Assembly: GCA_022818135.1 (NCBI GenBank)
Contig: JAFMSR010000018.1
Location: 2,696,268 to 2,760,267, forward strand
DNA: 64,000 nt
Origin: Saxidomus purpurata
Lineage: Eukaryota > Mollusca > Bivalvia > Venerida > Veneridae
Direction: 5' to 3'
Positions 25,930-35,470 of the stretch are shown here, in pieces (position 1 is the stretch's first letter; each line of letters begins with the position of its first letter). The position numbers and the translations under genes are program-made. The notes under the pieces were generated by a model. That model was given only the letters and a program-made list of their open reading frames with translations. It had not been told where the DNA came from and made no database searches.

Positions 25930-26018
25930 ATGTAAGTCTTTTCGGGTCGTACCGACTATGCCTCGAACGAGGATGGTGGACCCAATAAGCACAATTACAA
26001 ACAAATGTAAGTCTTTTC
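25930..26018 (+). mobile_element. 61-bp retroposed insert with 14-bp target-site duplication
   Basis: ATGTAAGTCTTTTC occurs at 25930-25943 and 26005-26018. The insert between begins GGGTCGTACC, has CCTCGAACGAGGATGGTGG, and ends in an A-rich ATTACAAACAAA tail. A relative is at 18447-18511. Long duplications and an A-rich end suggest LINE-driven insertion of a very short or 5'-truncated element. Confidence 0.8.
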
Positions 26019-26938
26019 TTCAAGCCCGAAAAATTTGAAGTACATGTACGTATAAAACTCTCCATAACAACATTCTTAATATGTTTACACATTTTGAATG
26101 AAAACAATCATGTGAGCAAACTAATACTGCTTGTCTTAATGATCATTTTATTATGAATTCAAACTGTAGATTATAATTGTGAACGCCAGTTTATACTGGA
26201 TGCATGTACATATGTATTTTACTATAATTTTGTACATAATCATTGGTATGTATATATGGAAAATCAGGTGAAATCACCTAATTGTATAGGTAGTTTTTAG
26301 TCTATATATTGTTGCTTTTACACAAATATTATTGTTACATTTTTTTACTGATAACACTTTTATGAAATAAAAATGTTATTAACTGTAAACTTGATTTGTT
26401 GTAATTTTTGGAGGCGTAAGGGAATAAGCTTAACGTGCATTGAAAGTCGATTCAGTCCACGAAATGTGTAAAAATGATTAAGATGGACATTTTAGAAGCG
26501 ATAAGAAATAAACATTGAAATGGATATTTGATAGCAACCTTTGACATTTCAGCATACTAAAAACCAACAAAGTATAATGCTACCGTTTAATTTTGTCTTG
26601 TAGTTTAGGCATCCTCCAGGGTAGTCTAAAGTTTAATTTCAGACAAGGACTAGTACGTGTTGTGGAGGGGTTGCTGAGTCGTCAGTGTAATGGTTACCGC
26701 TCCTCCTACTTACCTCGTGTCTGTTAAAGTTTAGTAAAGTAAATACGCTCACATAGAGTGTGTCTCAGAAGTCATATGCTTGCTTGCCTTTTGAATATAT
26801 CCTTCTCCAACCTCTACATGTGCCGAATATTCTTGTGGTTGCGGCTATAGAGAGGTAGTCTGACAAGCGATCAGTGCACCCTGCCTTTGTGGCTAGCTAG
26901 TGCATTATATTCTTGCATACCAGATGGGCATGTCGGCG

Positions 26939-27208
26939 AACTTTCCCAAACACAGCATCTGAATGACGTTTGTTTTTATATTAAAATGCATCATTTCTAT
27001 AAGTTTGTATTTAAATATCTTTTTAAAAGTGCAAGACGATATGCAAGAAAAAGTTTCTGCCATGAGATACTTGGTTCAGATGGAAATATCCGTCACTTCA
27101 GGTAACTGTTTCCCGGGAACTCGGCAGAGCCTCGTTCCCGCCAAAACAGTTACACTCGGTGACGGATATTTCGAGCTGAACCTCGTGCTCATGAAAGAAA
27201 CTAATATG
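26939..27208 (+). repeat. Interspersed repeat with foldback centre, left copy
   Basis: It runs from GAACTTTCCCAAACAC to CTCATGAAAGAAACTAAT. A palindromic core (about 27073-27190) pairs CAGATGGAAATATCCGTCAC with GTGACGGATATTTC around CTCGGCAGAGCCTCG. A related copy in inverted orientation is at 35163-35402. The open frame across it (26963-27319) is repeat-derived and not a gene. Confidence 0.8.
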
Positions 27209-28016
27209 ATCAGCCTGTACATTCACGCAATAAATGGTACTGTCCGAGTTTACAGATTTGACGAATCAAACAAAGTTAGGGTTAGCATTCATCAGATTAC
27301 GCCTGGAGCAGGCTCCTGAAAAATGTTGACATTGAAATATTTACGATTTTATATTTCCATGACTCGTAAACCATATTCATAAGAACCAGGGGAAACAACC
27401 ACTACTATTGACTGTATCCCTGCTCTGCAGAGTTGTTTATACTTAAACAGCCAGTTGAATAGGAGAACATGTTGCCTCTGAAATACAACTAAGAGATACA
27501 CGGGAAAGAGTAATACCGGTAATAATAAATACATCCCAATAAAAGAGTAAAATATCAATCATCCAGTAGTGTTTCTGTGTAGAGAGACTGTTGCCTTTTT
27601 TGTAATAATGAATGAAATGCGTTGTCAAATATTGGGTGCGACTTGGTCTATGATTTACGTGTATTTTTCTAACGTTAGCAGACACATCACTACTTTAAAG
27701 GCGCAAGAAGTTTATTGTCACATTCAAAACACACTAATCGATATAAGTACTTTTAAGTTCAAGAATCCGAACTTATCATTTTCAACTCAAGAAAACAAAC
27801 TTTAAGAAAGATTCAGACTAAACCAAACCATACGAATGATTGCGAAAAGCAACGACTTTCAATGACAATGTAACAGACAAAATGTACTAGCATTATCATC
27901 TGATTCAATTCATCTGCTTAAAGCTAAATCAGTACCATATAATAATTTTAAAGCACAGGTTGAAACAATAAAGATTGAATGAATGGAGCAGAAAGTATAT
28001 ATAATCTCAAAATTAA

Positions 28017-28177
28017 TGTTGTGAATACGTAACGCTTTTTACCGCCATTTTATGTATGCTTGTCTGACGTCCACAACGTTGACGTCATGTTGTTGTTTTG
28101 TTGTCAGTTTATAATAAAGGAACGAACCGTTAAGACGCGTTGTACTATACTATATAGAAATCCATAGCATTTCGACA
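28017..28177 (+). repeat. 5' LTR of the BEL/Pao-type element
   Basis: 161 bp starting TGTTGTGAATACG and ending TTTCGACA. It contains a full CRE palindrome TGACGTCA (28080-28087), a TGACGTCC half-variant just upstream, a TATAATAAAG stretch at about 28110, and an AATAAA (28113-28118) that can serve as polyadenylation signal. By eye it is identical to the 3' copy. Confidence 0.92.
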
Positions 28178-28178
28178 T

Positions 28179-28196
28179 TGGTGCCGTGACCAGGAT
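28179..28196 (+). promoter_or_regulatory. Primer-binding site of the BEL/Pao-type element
   Basis: TGGTGCCGTGACCAGGAT follows the LTR after one base. It begins with TGG, the complement of a tRNA CCA end, and its inner part resembles the complement of a T-arm. The donor tRNA was not identified. The site overlaps the first two bases of the proposed gag ATG. Confidence 0.75.
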
Positions 28197-29577
28197 GATA
28201 TCTCAGAGAGACGCACAGAAAAGCGTAATAGAACATTATTTAACGAAAATCGAAGCCGTAAAAGAGAATTTTTCGCTCATTGAATACAACACCATTCTGG
28301 AGTCGCTTGAGACGAAGCTGAAGTATGTAGAGTCCTTAAATGAGAAGATTGCGGGGCAGATCGACGCGGATGTAATGCACGAGGCAATCATGCAAACGGA
28401 GATCTATATGCTGGACATTAATATCAGACTGAGACACTTGGAAGATTTTCGTGATCAGCAGGAACCGAGATCCGAGAACGCCACACAAACGTATATTTCC
28501 CGAGTCACACAGTCAACGTCTACAGAGTCACAGCTAAATGTGAATGCACATCCCTTTTTGAGTCAAACTGTAAGTAATTTGCATTCTAATTCTTCTCAGT
28601 TTCACAGACTGCCCAAGTTATCACTATCAACATTTAATGGTGACATCCTTAAATGGCAAAGTTTTTGGGATGCTTTTGAATCATCTATTCATCTGAATAT
28701 TAACCTCACAGACTCGCAGAAGTTTAGTTATCTACAGTCACAGCTAGAGGGCGCAGCAGCCCGTACGATTGATGGTTTTGCACTGACCAATGCTAATTAT
28801 CCAAGAGCTATTAGCCTGCTTCGTGAGAGATTCGGTCAGCAACACAAAATTACACATGCTACAATGCAAGCCCTTATTCAGTTACCAGCACCATGTAACA
28901 CTCTAAGTAGTTTACGAAATTTTCATGATAGAATGGAGACATATATTCGTGGTTTGGAATCTATGGGACAGGGTCAGGAAAACTACGGAAGCCTGTTAGT
29001 ACCAATAATTCTTGATAAAATGCCATCTGAAATCAGAAAGAATCTTGCACGAGTGCACGGGGACAATAACTGGATGATTGAAGAACTAAGAATCGCATTG
29101 AGTAGAGAGCTTACAATCATGGAGGCCGGAAGTCAGAGCCATTTACCGGAAGTAAACGAGTTGATGTCTACAGCGTCATTCTATGCTGGAGCTAAACCAA
29201 AACACCGCAGGCAGCATAACAGAGATAGAACAATGAGTGATTTTAATGATAGAAGAAGAGACACTGTTATATGTGCTTTTTGTGAAGTACCTCACACATC
29301 TGTTAAGTGTGTTAAATTTCCGGATCAGCATTCAAGGTTACAAAAGGTTAAAGACAAACAATTATGCTTTAACTGTCTTAGAAAACATCAAAACAAAAAT
29401 AATATCAAACAGGGAATGCCACGTACCAAAAACGCAGCCTCCCCAAAACGAGCCCCACAGCACCCAGAAGTGCACACCACCAACACACACACACACACAC
29501 GCACACACACACACACACAACACACACACACACACAATCATGTACACACACAAACATACACTACCAACACACACTAG
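28195..29577 (+). CDS. BEL/Pao gag-like protein (DUF1759 type), C-terminus corrupted
   Basis: The ATG at 28195 opens a frame of about 460 codons. Residues about 1-100 are helical and charged. From about residue 138 comes the family core: LPKLSLSTFNGDILKWQSFW, DAFESSIHLN, SYLQSQLEGAAARTIDGFAL, ISLLRERFGQQHKI, PSEIRKNLARV. A zinc-knuckle-like CAFCEVPHTSVKC follows, and then CFNCLRKH, where the expected remaining ligands are missing. From about 29395 the frame leaves gag-like sequence and reads into a CA repeat (His-Thr runs), so the last 60 or so residues are not genuine gag. The protein would form the particle of the retrotransposon in the cytoplasm. Confidence 0.85.
   Translation: MISQRDAQKSVIEHYLTKIEAVKENFSLIEYNTILESLETKLKYVESLNEKIAGQIDADVMHEAIMQTEIYMLDINIRLRHLEDFRDQQEPRSENATQTYISRVTQSTSTESQLNVNAHPFLSQTVSNLHSNSSQFHRLPKLSLSTFNGDILKWQSFWDAFESSIHLNINLTDSQKFSYLQSQLEGAAARTIDGFALTNANYPRAISLLRERFGQQHKITHATMQALIQLPAPCNTLSSLRNFHDRMETYIRGLESMGQGQENYGSLLVPIILDKMPSEIRKNLARVHGDNNWMIEELRIALSRELTIMEAGSQSHLPEVNELMSTASFYAGAKPKHRRQHNRDRTMSDFNDRRRDTVICAFCEVPHTSVKCVKFPDQHSRLQKVKDKQLCFNCLRKHQNKNNIKQGMPRTKNAASPKRAPQHPEVHTTNTHTHTRTHTHTQHTHTHNHVHTQTYTTNTH
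29483..29575. repeat. (CA)n microsatellite
   Basis: A nearly pure CA run to about 29536, with an interrupted CA-rich tail to about 29575. It lies inside the open frame that continues gag and makes it read His-Thr repeats. Confidence 0.95.
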
Positions 29578-31500
29578 CATACAAAGCAAAAAAGGCAAAA
29601 CACACAATTAAAGAAACACAGTGGGGCCCCCCCCCTTGAACGGTCAGGCCTGGGGGCTTACCGGTTTGGTGCGCACCCAACCTGTTAAATAAAGTGTAAA
29701 TAAAATTTTTCCCTCATCTCCATGCAGTCGCCAAAGTTGATTGGACAAAACACTACAATTATCTGCAATCGCGCTCCGGAACACAGTAAAACACCCCAAG
29801 GGGCACCCTCCTTGTGAACGGTCAAGATCGGCCAAAAACACCACTGGGGAGCTTAAACCGGTTGATATGGTCGCGCGTCACACCAACCTCAACTCTTACC
29901 CCAACACCATGTTCCAATGTCACAGGACAGTGTAAGATCAAAAAGTAATCCCTGCTTAGGTGAACCCCCTCGTTCTGACATCGCATATGCATAAGTCGCC
30001 ACGTGGGTATTTAATTCGTGGACCAACGGTGTGCAAAGTATTGCCAACAAATAATAAACGATGCCAGAAATATTAACGTAATAATTAAAAACATCTATAC
30101 AAGTATCTGCAATACGCGCATCCGGAATTTGACACGATCAGAAAGCTGACAACCCCCAATCAGAAAAACCCATGTCCAGACCGGAAGCGCCCAAGTTACA
30201 AAGTACCGGAAGCAGCCGTATTACATTCGAGAATCTTCACCTTTTTAGTCCATTAGCATCCTGGCAAGGAGTCGTCCTATTGAAAACAGCAACGTAAGTA
30301 CATTGAGTTCCGGACAATCAGCTGATCAACCTAGCCCCAACCAATTTTTTGGGTTTCCCCCCCATAGGGCCGTCCGCAAACTGACAGTAGCATTCTGTTC
30401 GATGAAGGATCGCAGAAATCGTTCATCACCGAGGCACTTGCACAGGTTTATCTACCCTAACTACCCAGATTCACCGTGAACAGAAACAGTCCCCCCCCCC
30501 CCCCCCCCCCCCACACCTAGCAACATTCGGTAACCAAGAAGAAAAATTACAACATTTTGGATACCACAACAGTGCATATTGTTATAAGATCGTAAAGTTA
30601 GAAATTACCAGTGCGAGTACTTATTGTACCAACGATAGCATTCGTACACCAATCAGCTAGATATTGTAACATAGTCTGCAACTATACACGTTATAGATCA
30701 CCATAAGTCTTATGGGCCGCAGTACCTTAGAGGTTATGGAAGAATTAGCTCCATCGCTATCACTCTCCCGAGTAACTCTGGCCGCCGTGATCACGACTAT
30801 GCCTCAACAATATCTATGCTGATAGCTGGCCGCAGATACATTACTGGTTGATAATCAAAACCACTGAAAGTTTTATAGGAAAGATAAAGACACTCAGGTG
30901 ATTACCCATGGCCCACAGTGACAATCAGCTGACCTTCTGACCCGAGGCCCCCCACCGGACCAACTCGGCTAAACAACAGATTAGCAGGACCCTATGGATG
31001 CTAAAGCTAGTGGCCATATGGGACGACTCGTATGAAGTCAAAATTCACGAGCCGGCCAAGTTTGCAAGGCAACTTGCCTCCACCAAGTGTAGTTACCAGT
31101 TTACAATGTACATCACCTAAAGCTCATCAGCTACCAAATGTAGTGAAAGCAATTGTCCAAACTTCCACGTGGGTCTCATGTACTTAGTTCATTAATTGAA
31201 AACCCAACTCGATTCTCGATTTACTGCACCGAACTTGAATGCGATCAAAATTACAATGTACAAAAATACTAAATATACTTATCAAACAGGAAATCCCCCT
31301 TCCAAAAAACCCCCCCCCCCAAAAAACCCCCCCCCCCTAAAAACCAGTGATGGCGCATGGTCTGCTTCGTAAACCTCAAAAAAAAAAAAAAAAAAAAAAA
31401 CCCACCACCCCCCCCCACAACCCCCCCCCCCCCCCCCAAAAAAAAAAAACCCCCCCCCCCCCCCCAAAAAACCCCCCCCACCCCCCCCCCCCCCACACCC

Positions 31501-31533
<33 letters not shown>

Positions 31534-31540
31534 AGTGACA
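29576..31540. other. Scrambled interior of the retroelement with homopolymer blocks
   Basis: No long open frame and no recognisable pol motif. It contains C runs at 29627-29636 and 30491-30512 (22 C), and a block at 31305-31531 made almost wholly of C and A homopolymers. Two stretches near 29628-29670 and 29796-29860 share TGAACGGTCA followed by a CCGGTT-type motif, so an internal duplication is possible. Base composition differs sharply from the AT-rich flanks. Either a badly decayed element or a low-quality consensus. Confidence 0.6.
31305..31531. repeat. Homopolymer block of C and A runs
   Basis: Almost two hundred bases are runs of C and A with few other letters. The Pro/Lys and Gly/Phe frames seen here on the two strands are translation artefacts and not genes. 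Confidence 0.9.
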
Positions 31541-31973
31541 CTTTAAAGAACCAAATACTTAGCAATGTATGCAATCGTGGCTCATATATACATAGATTAA
31601 TAATTGTACTTTCTACAGAATTCATGATTTTTGGAAAAGTCCTTCGTCAAATATACAAATGTGATTTTAGTATAATGTACGTGTGCTTAAATAATTTAGC
31701 GTTCATGGACTTTATACCTAGTGAAATAGAGTGCTTTAAGTTAATTTGACATGTACGTAGAGACAACAACTTCTTCGTTTTGTAAAGAAACGCACACTCA
31801 TAATAGACTTACTTTGGAATTTGTAAGTATACAATGACTTCAGACTCTGTTTTAAATATGATTTCATCAGTAACTTACGTTCAGCATCTGTAAGTATGAT
31901 TGCTTAAATAGTATTTATCTGTTTACATAATAGATTAGACGTGTGCCTTGTATACATTTTGTGGCCCCCAGAA

Positions 31974-32134
31974 TGTTGTGAATACGTAACGCTTTTTACC
32001 GCCATTTTATGTATGCTTGTCTGACGTCCACAACGTTGACGTCATGTTGTTGTTTTGTTGTCAGTTTATAATAAAGGAACGAACCGTTAAGACGCGTTGT
32101 ACTATACTATATAGAAATCCATAGCATTTCGACA
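31974..32134 (+). repeat. 3' LTR of the BEL/Pao-type element
   Basis: 161 bp matching the 5' LTR without a difference I could see. It is preceded by GTGGCCCCCAGAA; no clear purine-rich tract is visible. Confidence 0.92.
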
Positions 32135-32434
32135 ATTATTATGCGACAGTAGTCAAGATTCGAACCTGTACCATGACATCGAAATCAAGACTGAAAAAAA
32201 TGGATACTAGTACATGTATAACATAAGTCGGATGCCACTTACTTTGTCGAAACTACATAAAATATGGCCTCCTTGATCCTAAAAGAACTTAACCAGTGCG
32301 CAACAAATTCAACTTCAGATGAAACAAAGACTGAACCTGGTTTATCTACTCAATACGGTCATTACCCTGAAGGTTAAACCCCCATGGTAATCTCGTACTT
32401 TATACCCGTAGCAATTATATTACAAAGAGAGATG

Positions 32435-34448
32435 TATGGAACAGTTTTGGTGCAAAAATTACATGGAGCCTTCTGACATCCCATCTTGCATTGTTACGTG
32501 TGCATTTATCCATCTGACATTACATGTTTCTTTTTGATATGCTCTATCCTTAAAACTTGAGAAATGATTACACCTTTCTGAGAGATGAATTGTTGTATTC
32601 TACATTATTTTATATATCAGTGTTCTGTATTTGCTATTAAACTGAACTTATATTTAAAGATGATCGAGTAAACGGTCGAAATTACGTTGACCAACTTGAC
32701 TGCATTGTTTGGCTGTCATTCGTACCCTCATCATAATATTCTATAAATGATACTGGAACGAAGGTATTTTCTTAATAACTGCGTTTGTCATACTTGAGAT
32801 GTATGATTTTAATGTCTTTTAACATATCAGCCAACTGCTAATATAGACCAATATAGCTACGTTATACTGACATAGGCATAATATATCTAAGTTAAACAAC
32901 GCATGCCAGTTGGACGAACAAGGCATATCATCATGCACTGTTGAAACGTGCACTCGCATTATTACACCAGATGGCGCGTTTGCATAACCTTCTACTATTT
33001 TCGGCACTTACGTAATAATCCGTACCTTTAGGAGAATTATGTCTTCCCCATAAAATATTTGGGACATATATTGTTTTTGCCATGGATGCATGTCTGTCTG
33101 TCTGTCTGTCCGTACATGCCCAGTAGACATTACGGGGTTGGGGTTTGAGTACAACTTAGCATTGTGAGGTTGATTCAGTTCATTTCGTTATTATGGGGTT
33201 AAAAACGGTATTGTGGGGTTAAATAATTCTATTGTGGGGTTAAAAAAATCAAAGAAAGCTCAAAGGAATAGATAACCTCACAAAGTCTGTCTGATGAGTA
33301 CGTCGGTCCGGTTGTCCGTCTGTCTGTCCGGCAAAATCGTGTCCGCTCCTTATCTCGTAAACCCCTCGAAGGATTTTCATGAAACTTTGGTCAAATGTTC
33401 ACCTCAACTAGACGAATTGCAGAACCCATGAAGCAACCACACCGGCTCAAGGTCAATGTCACAGCTCAGGTCAAAGGTTTGAGCCTTGCATTTCGTATCC
33501 GCCCCGTATCTCCGACCCCCCCCCCCACACCGAAGGATTTTCATTAAACCTGGGTCAGATGTTAACCTAAACTACGCGATGTCCAGAACCCGTGAACTAA
33601 CTGCGCCGACTCAAGGTCAAGGTCACAGTTTACGAGATAAGGAGCGGATACGATTTTACTGGACAGACAGACGGACAGACAGACAGACGGACGTACTCAC
33701 CAGACGGACTTTGAGAGGATATCCCTTTGATCTTTCTTTGATAAGTTTTACCCCCACAATAGAATTATTTAACCCCACAATACCTTTTTAACCCCATAAT
33801 GACGGAATTAACTGAAACAACCTCACAATGCTAAGTTGTACTCAAACCCCAACCCCGTAATGTCTACTGGGCATGTACGGACAGACAGACAGACATGCAT
33901 CCATGGCAAAAACAATATATGTCCCCAATATTTTATTGGGAAGACATAATTCTCCTAAAGGTACGGATTATTACGTAAGTGCCGAAAATAGTAGAAGGTT
34001 ATGCAAACGCGCCCTTTGTTGTAATAATGCGAGTGCACGTTTCAACAGTGGGCTGATATGTTAAAAGACGTTAAAATCATACATCTCAAGTATGACAAAC
34101 GCAGTTATTAAGAAATACACTTCGTTCCAGTATTATGTATAGAATGTTATGATGAGGGTATGAATGACAGCCAAACAATGCAGTCAAGTTGGTCAACGTA
34201 ATTTCGACCGTTTACGCAATCATCTTTAAATATAAGTTCAGTTAAATAGCAAATACAGAACACTGATATATAAAATAATGTAGAATACAACAATTCATCT
34301 CTCAGAAATGTGTAATCATTTCGCCAGTTTTAAGCATAGAACATATAAAAAAGAAACATGTAATGTCAGATGGATAAATGCACACGTAACAATGCAAGAT
34401 GGGATGTCATAAGGCTCCATGTAATTTTTGCACCAAAACTGTTCCATA
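32435..34448. mobile_element. Long inverted-repeat (foldback) element of about 2 kb
   Basis: Arms at 32435-33362 and 33629-34448 are reverse complements with scattered substitutions and indels. Matching landmarks include TATGGAACAGTTTTGG with CCAAAACTGTTCCATA at the outer ends, and CCGCTCCTTATCTCGTAAAC with GTTTACGAGATAAGGAGCGG at the inner ends. The spacer holds about one and a half copies of a tandem unit of about 163 bp (GAAGGATTTTCAT at 33369 and 33532; CTCAAGGTCAA). The arms include CTGT/ACAG microsatellites and repeated AACCCCACAAT motifs. No transposase frame. GATG on both flanks may be a short duplication. Confidence 0.85.
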
Positions 34449-35162
34449 GGGATGTCTTGTCGGCGAAATGGACTTATATTTGTACATAAAACTATGACGT
34501 GTTTTTTAAGCTACATACAATTTATATAGCACGGTATTGTTTTCTAAAATAAAATTCTTATTTTCTACCATATGCGTGTGCCGATCCCGTTTCACGTTCT
34601 GATAAAACCCATACTCAGACACAATCATGAGTATAATCACTATTCATGTTATATACTTTTGTTATTCAAACAGTGAACTAAGCTTTAAGAATTTTCGTCT
34701 TGACGGTCTTGATAATTTATCTGTAGAGAAAAAAACCTAGGGTACATCAGAAGGCCAAGAAAGGCACAGGATATAACATACTTCAATTGATCAATAAGAC
34801 AGCCTCGCAGACGAATCCTAATCATTTGATGGATCGTTGCATCATTTACTGGGAGGTTGAAATTACACATTGACACAGTATATTGGAAAATTACCAAACA
34901 CGCTGTGAGCATCAGAATGCTCCTTGTTTTAGTACTTTCTAATGGTTCTAGAGAAACAAGCAGTTAAACCGATAGCTATTATGATACGACGATATTATTT
35001 TCACAATGTTTTACGTAGCCCGGTGCAATAGTTTGGCATTGCATTTTCGTCAAGATGTATATGCAAACAACATTTTCATTGGCCAAACTGACGTTATAAA
35101 TGTCTTTTAACGCACTTCCGTTGAAATGTTGATTAACATTACAGATACCATCAGTTCTTGCG

Positions 35163-35402
35163 ACTATTAGTTTCTTATATGAGCACGAGGTTCAGATGGA
35201 AATATCCGTCACTGAGGGTAACTGTTTTGGCGGGAACGAGGCTCATATTTCCATCTGAACCAAGTATCTCATGGAAGAAACTTTTTCTTGCATACCTACT
35301 TGCACTTTGAAACAGATATTTAAAAACAAACTTATCGAAATGATGCATTTTGATATTAAAACGAACGTTCTTTAGATGCTATGTTTGGGAAAGTGACGTC
35401 AA
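35163..35402 (-). repeat. Interspersed repeat with foldback centre, right copy (inverted)
   Basis: The reverse complement of this segment follows the copy at 26939-27208: TTTCCCAAACATAGCATCT, GATGCATTTTGATATT, CAAGAAAAAGTTTCTTCC, CAGATGGAAATAT and GAACCTCGTGCTCAT in the same order. Its foldback core is shortened. Confidence 0.8.
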
Positions 35403-35456
35403 ATTGTTTATAACGTTACGTCATAAGTAATTCACGTACTAAGTCGTCTTACACGA

Positions 35457-35470
35457 GGGGGGGGGGGGGG
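35457..35470. repeat. Poly-G run (14 G)
   Basis: A mononucleotide run beside the inverted repeat copy at 35163-35402. Confidence 0.9.

Larger units (their letters stand above)
23588..26938. other. Intergenic region downstream of the VWA gene
   Basis: No gene recognised. It contains a SINE fragment (24275-24362) and the 61-bp insert (25930-26018). Confidence 0.6.
28017..32134 (+). mobile_element. BEL/Pao-type LTR retrotransposon, pol-less or badly degraded
   Basis: Two 161-bp direct repeats, TG...CA bounded (28017-28177 and 31974-32134), enclose a 3.8-kb interior. A primer-binding site follows the 5' LTR, then a gag frame with the DUF1759-type core typical of BEL/Pao elements. No protease, reverse transcriptase or integrase is recognisable in any frame, and the full-length family is usually over 6 kb. 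The flanks ATTAA and ATTAT could be a 5-bp target-site duplication with one mismatch. The interior between about 29400 and 31540 looks corrupted. Confidence 0.88.

Noticed and set aside
26660..26720. tRNA-like stretch with GTAATGGTTACCGC
   Set aside because: An A-box-like motif is present, but no B box at the right distance and no cloverleaf could be drawn.
26963..27319. 118-codon plus-strand frame
   Set aside because: It lies mostly within an interspersed repeat with a foldback core that has another copy at 35163-35402.
29362..29607. Cys/Val-rich minus-strand frame and His/Thr-rich plus-strand frame
   Set aside because: Both are translations of the CA microsatellite and its flanks.
31269..31749. 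Gly/Phe-rich and Pro/Lys-rich frames on both strands
   Set aside because: They are produced by C and A homopolymer runs and are not proteins.
29600..31970. BEL/Pao pol (protease, RT, RNase H, integrase)
   Set aside because: No catalytic motif or frame longer than about 65 codons outside homopolymer blocks could be found.
32435..34448. Sequencing palindrome artefact
   Set aside because: The arms differ by many scattered substitutions and indels, so they are not a read folded on itself.
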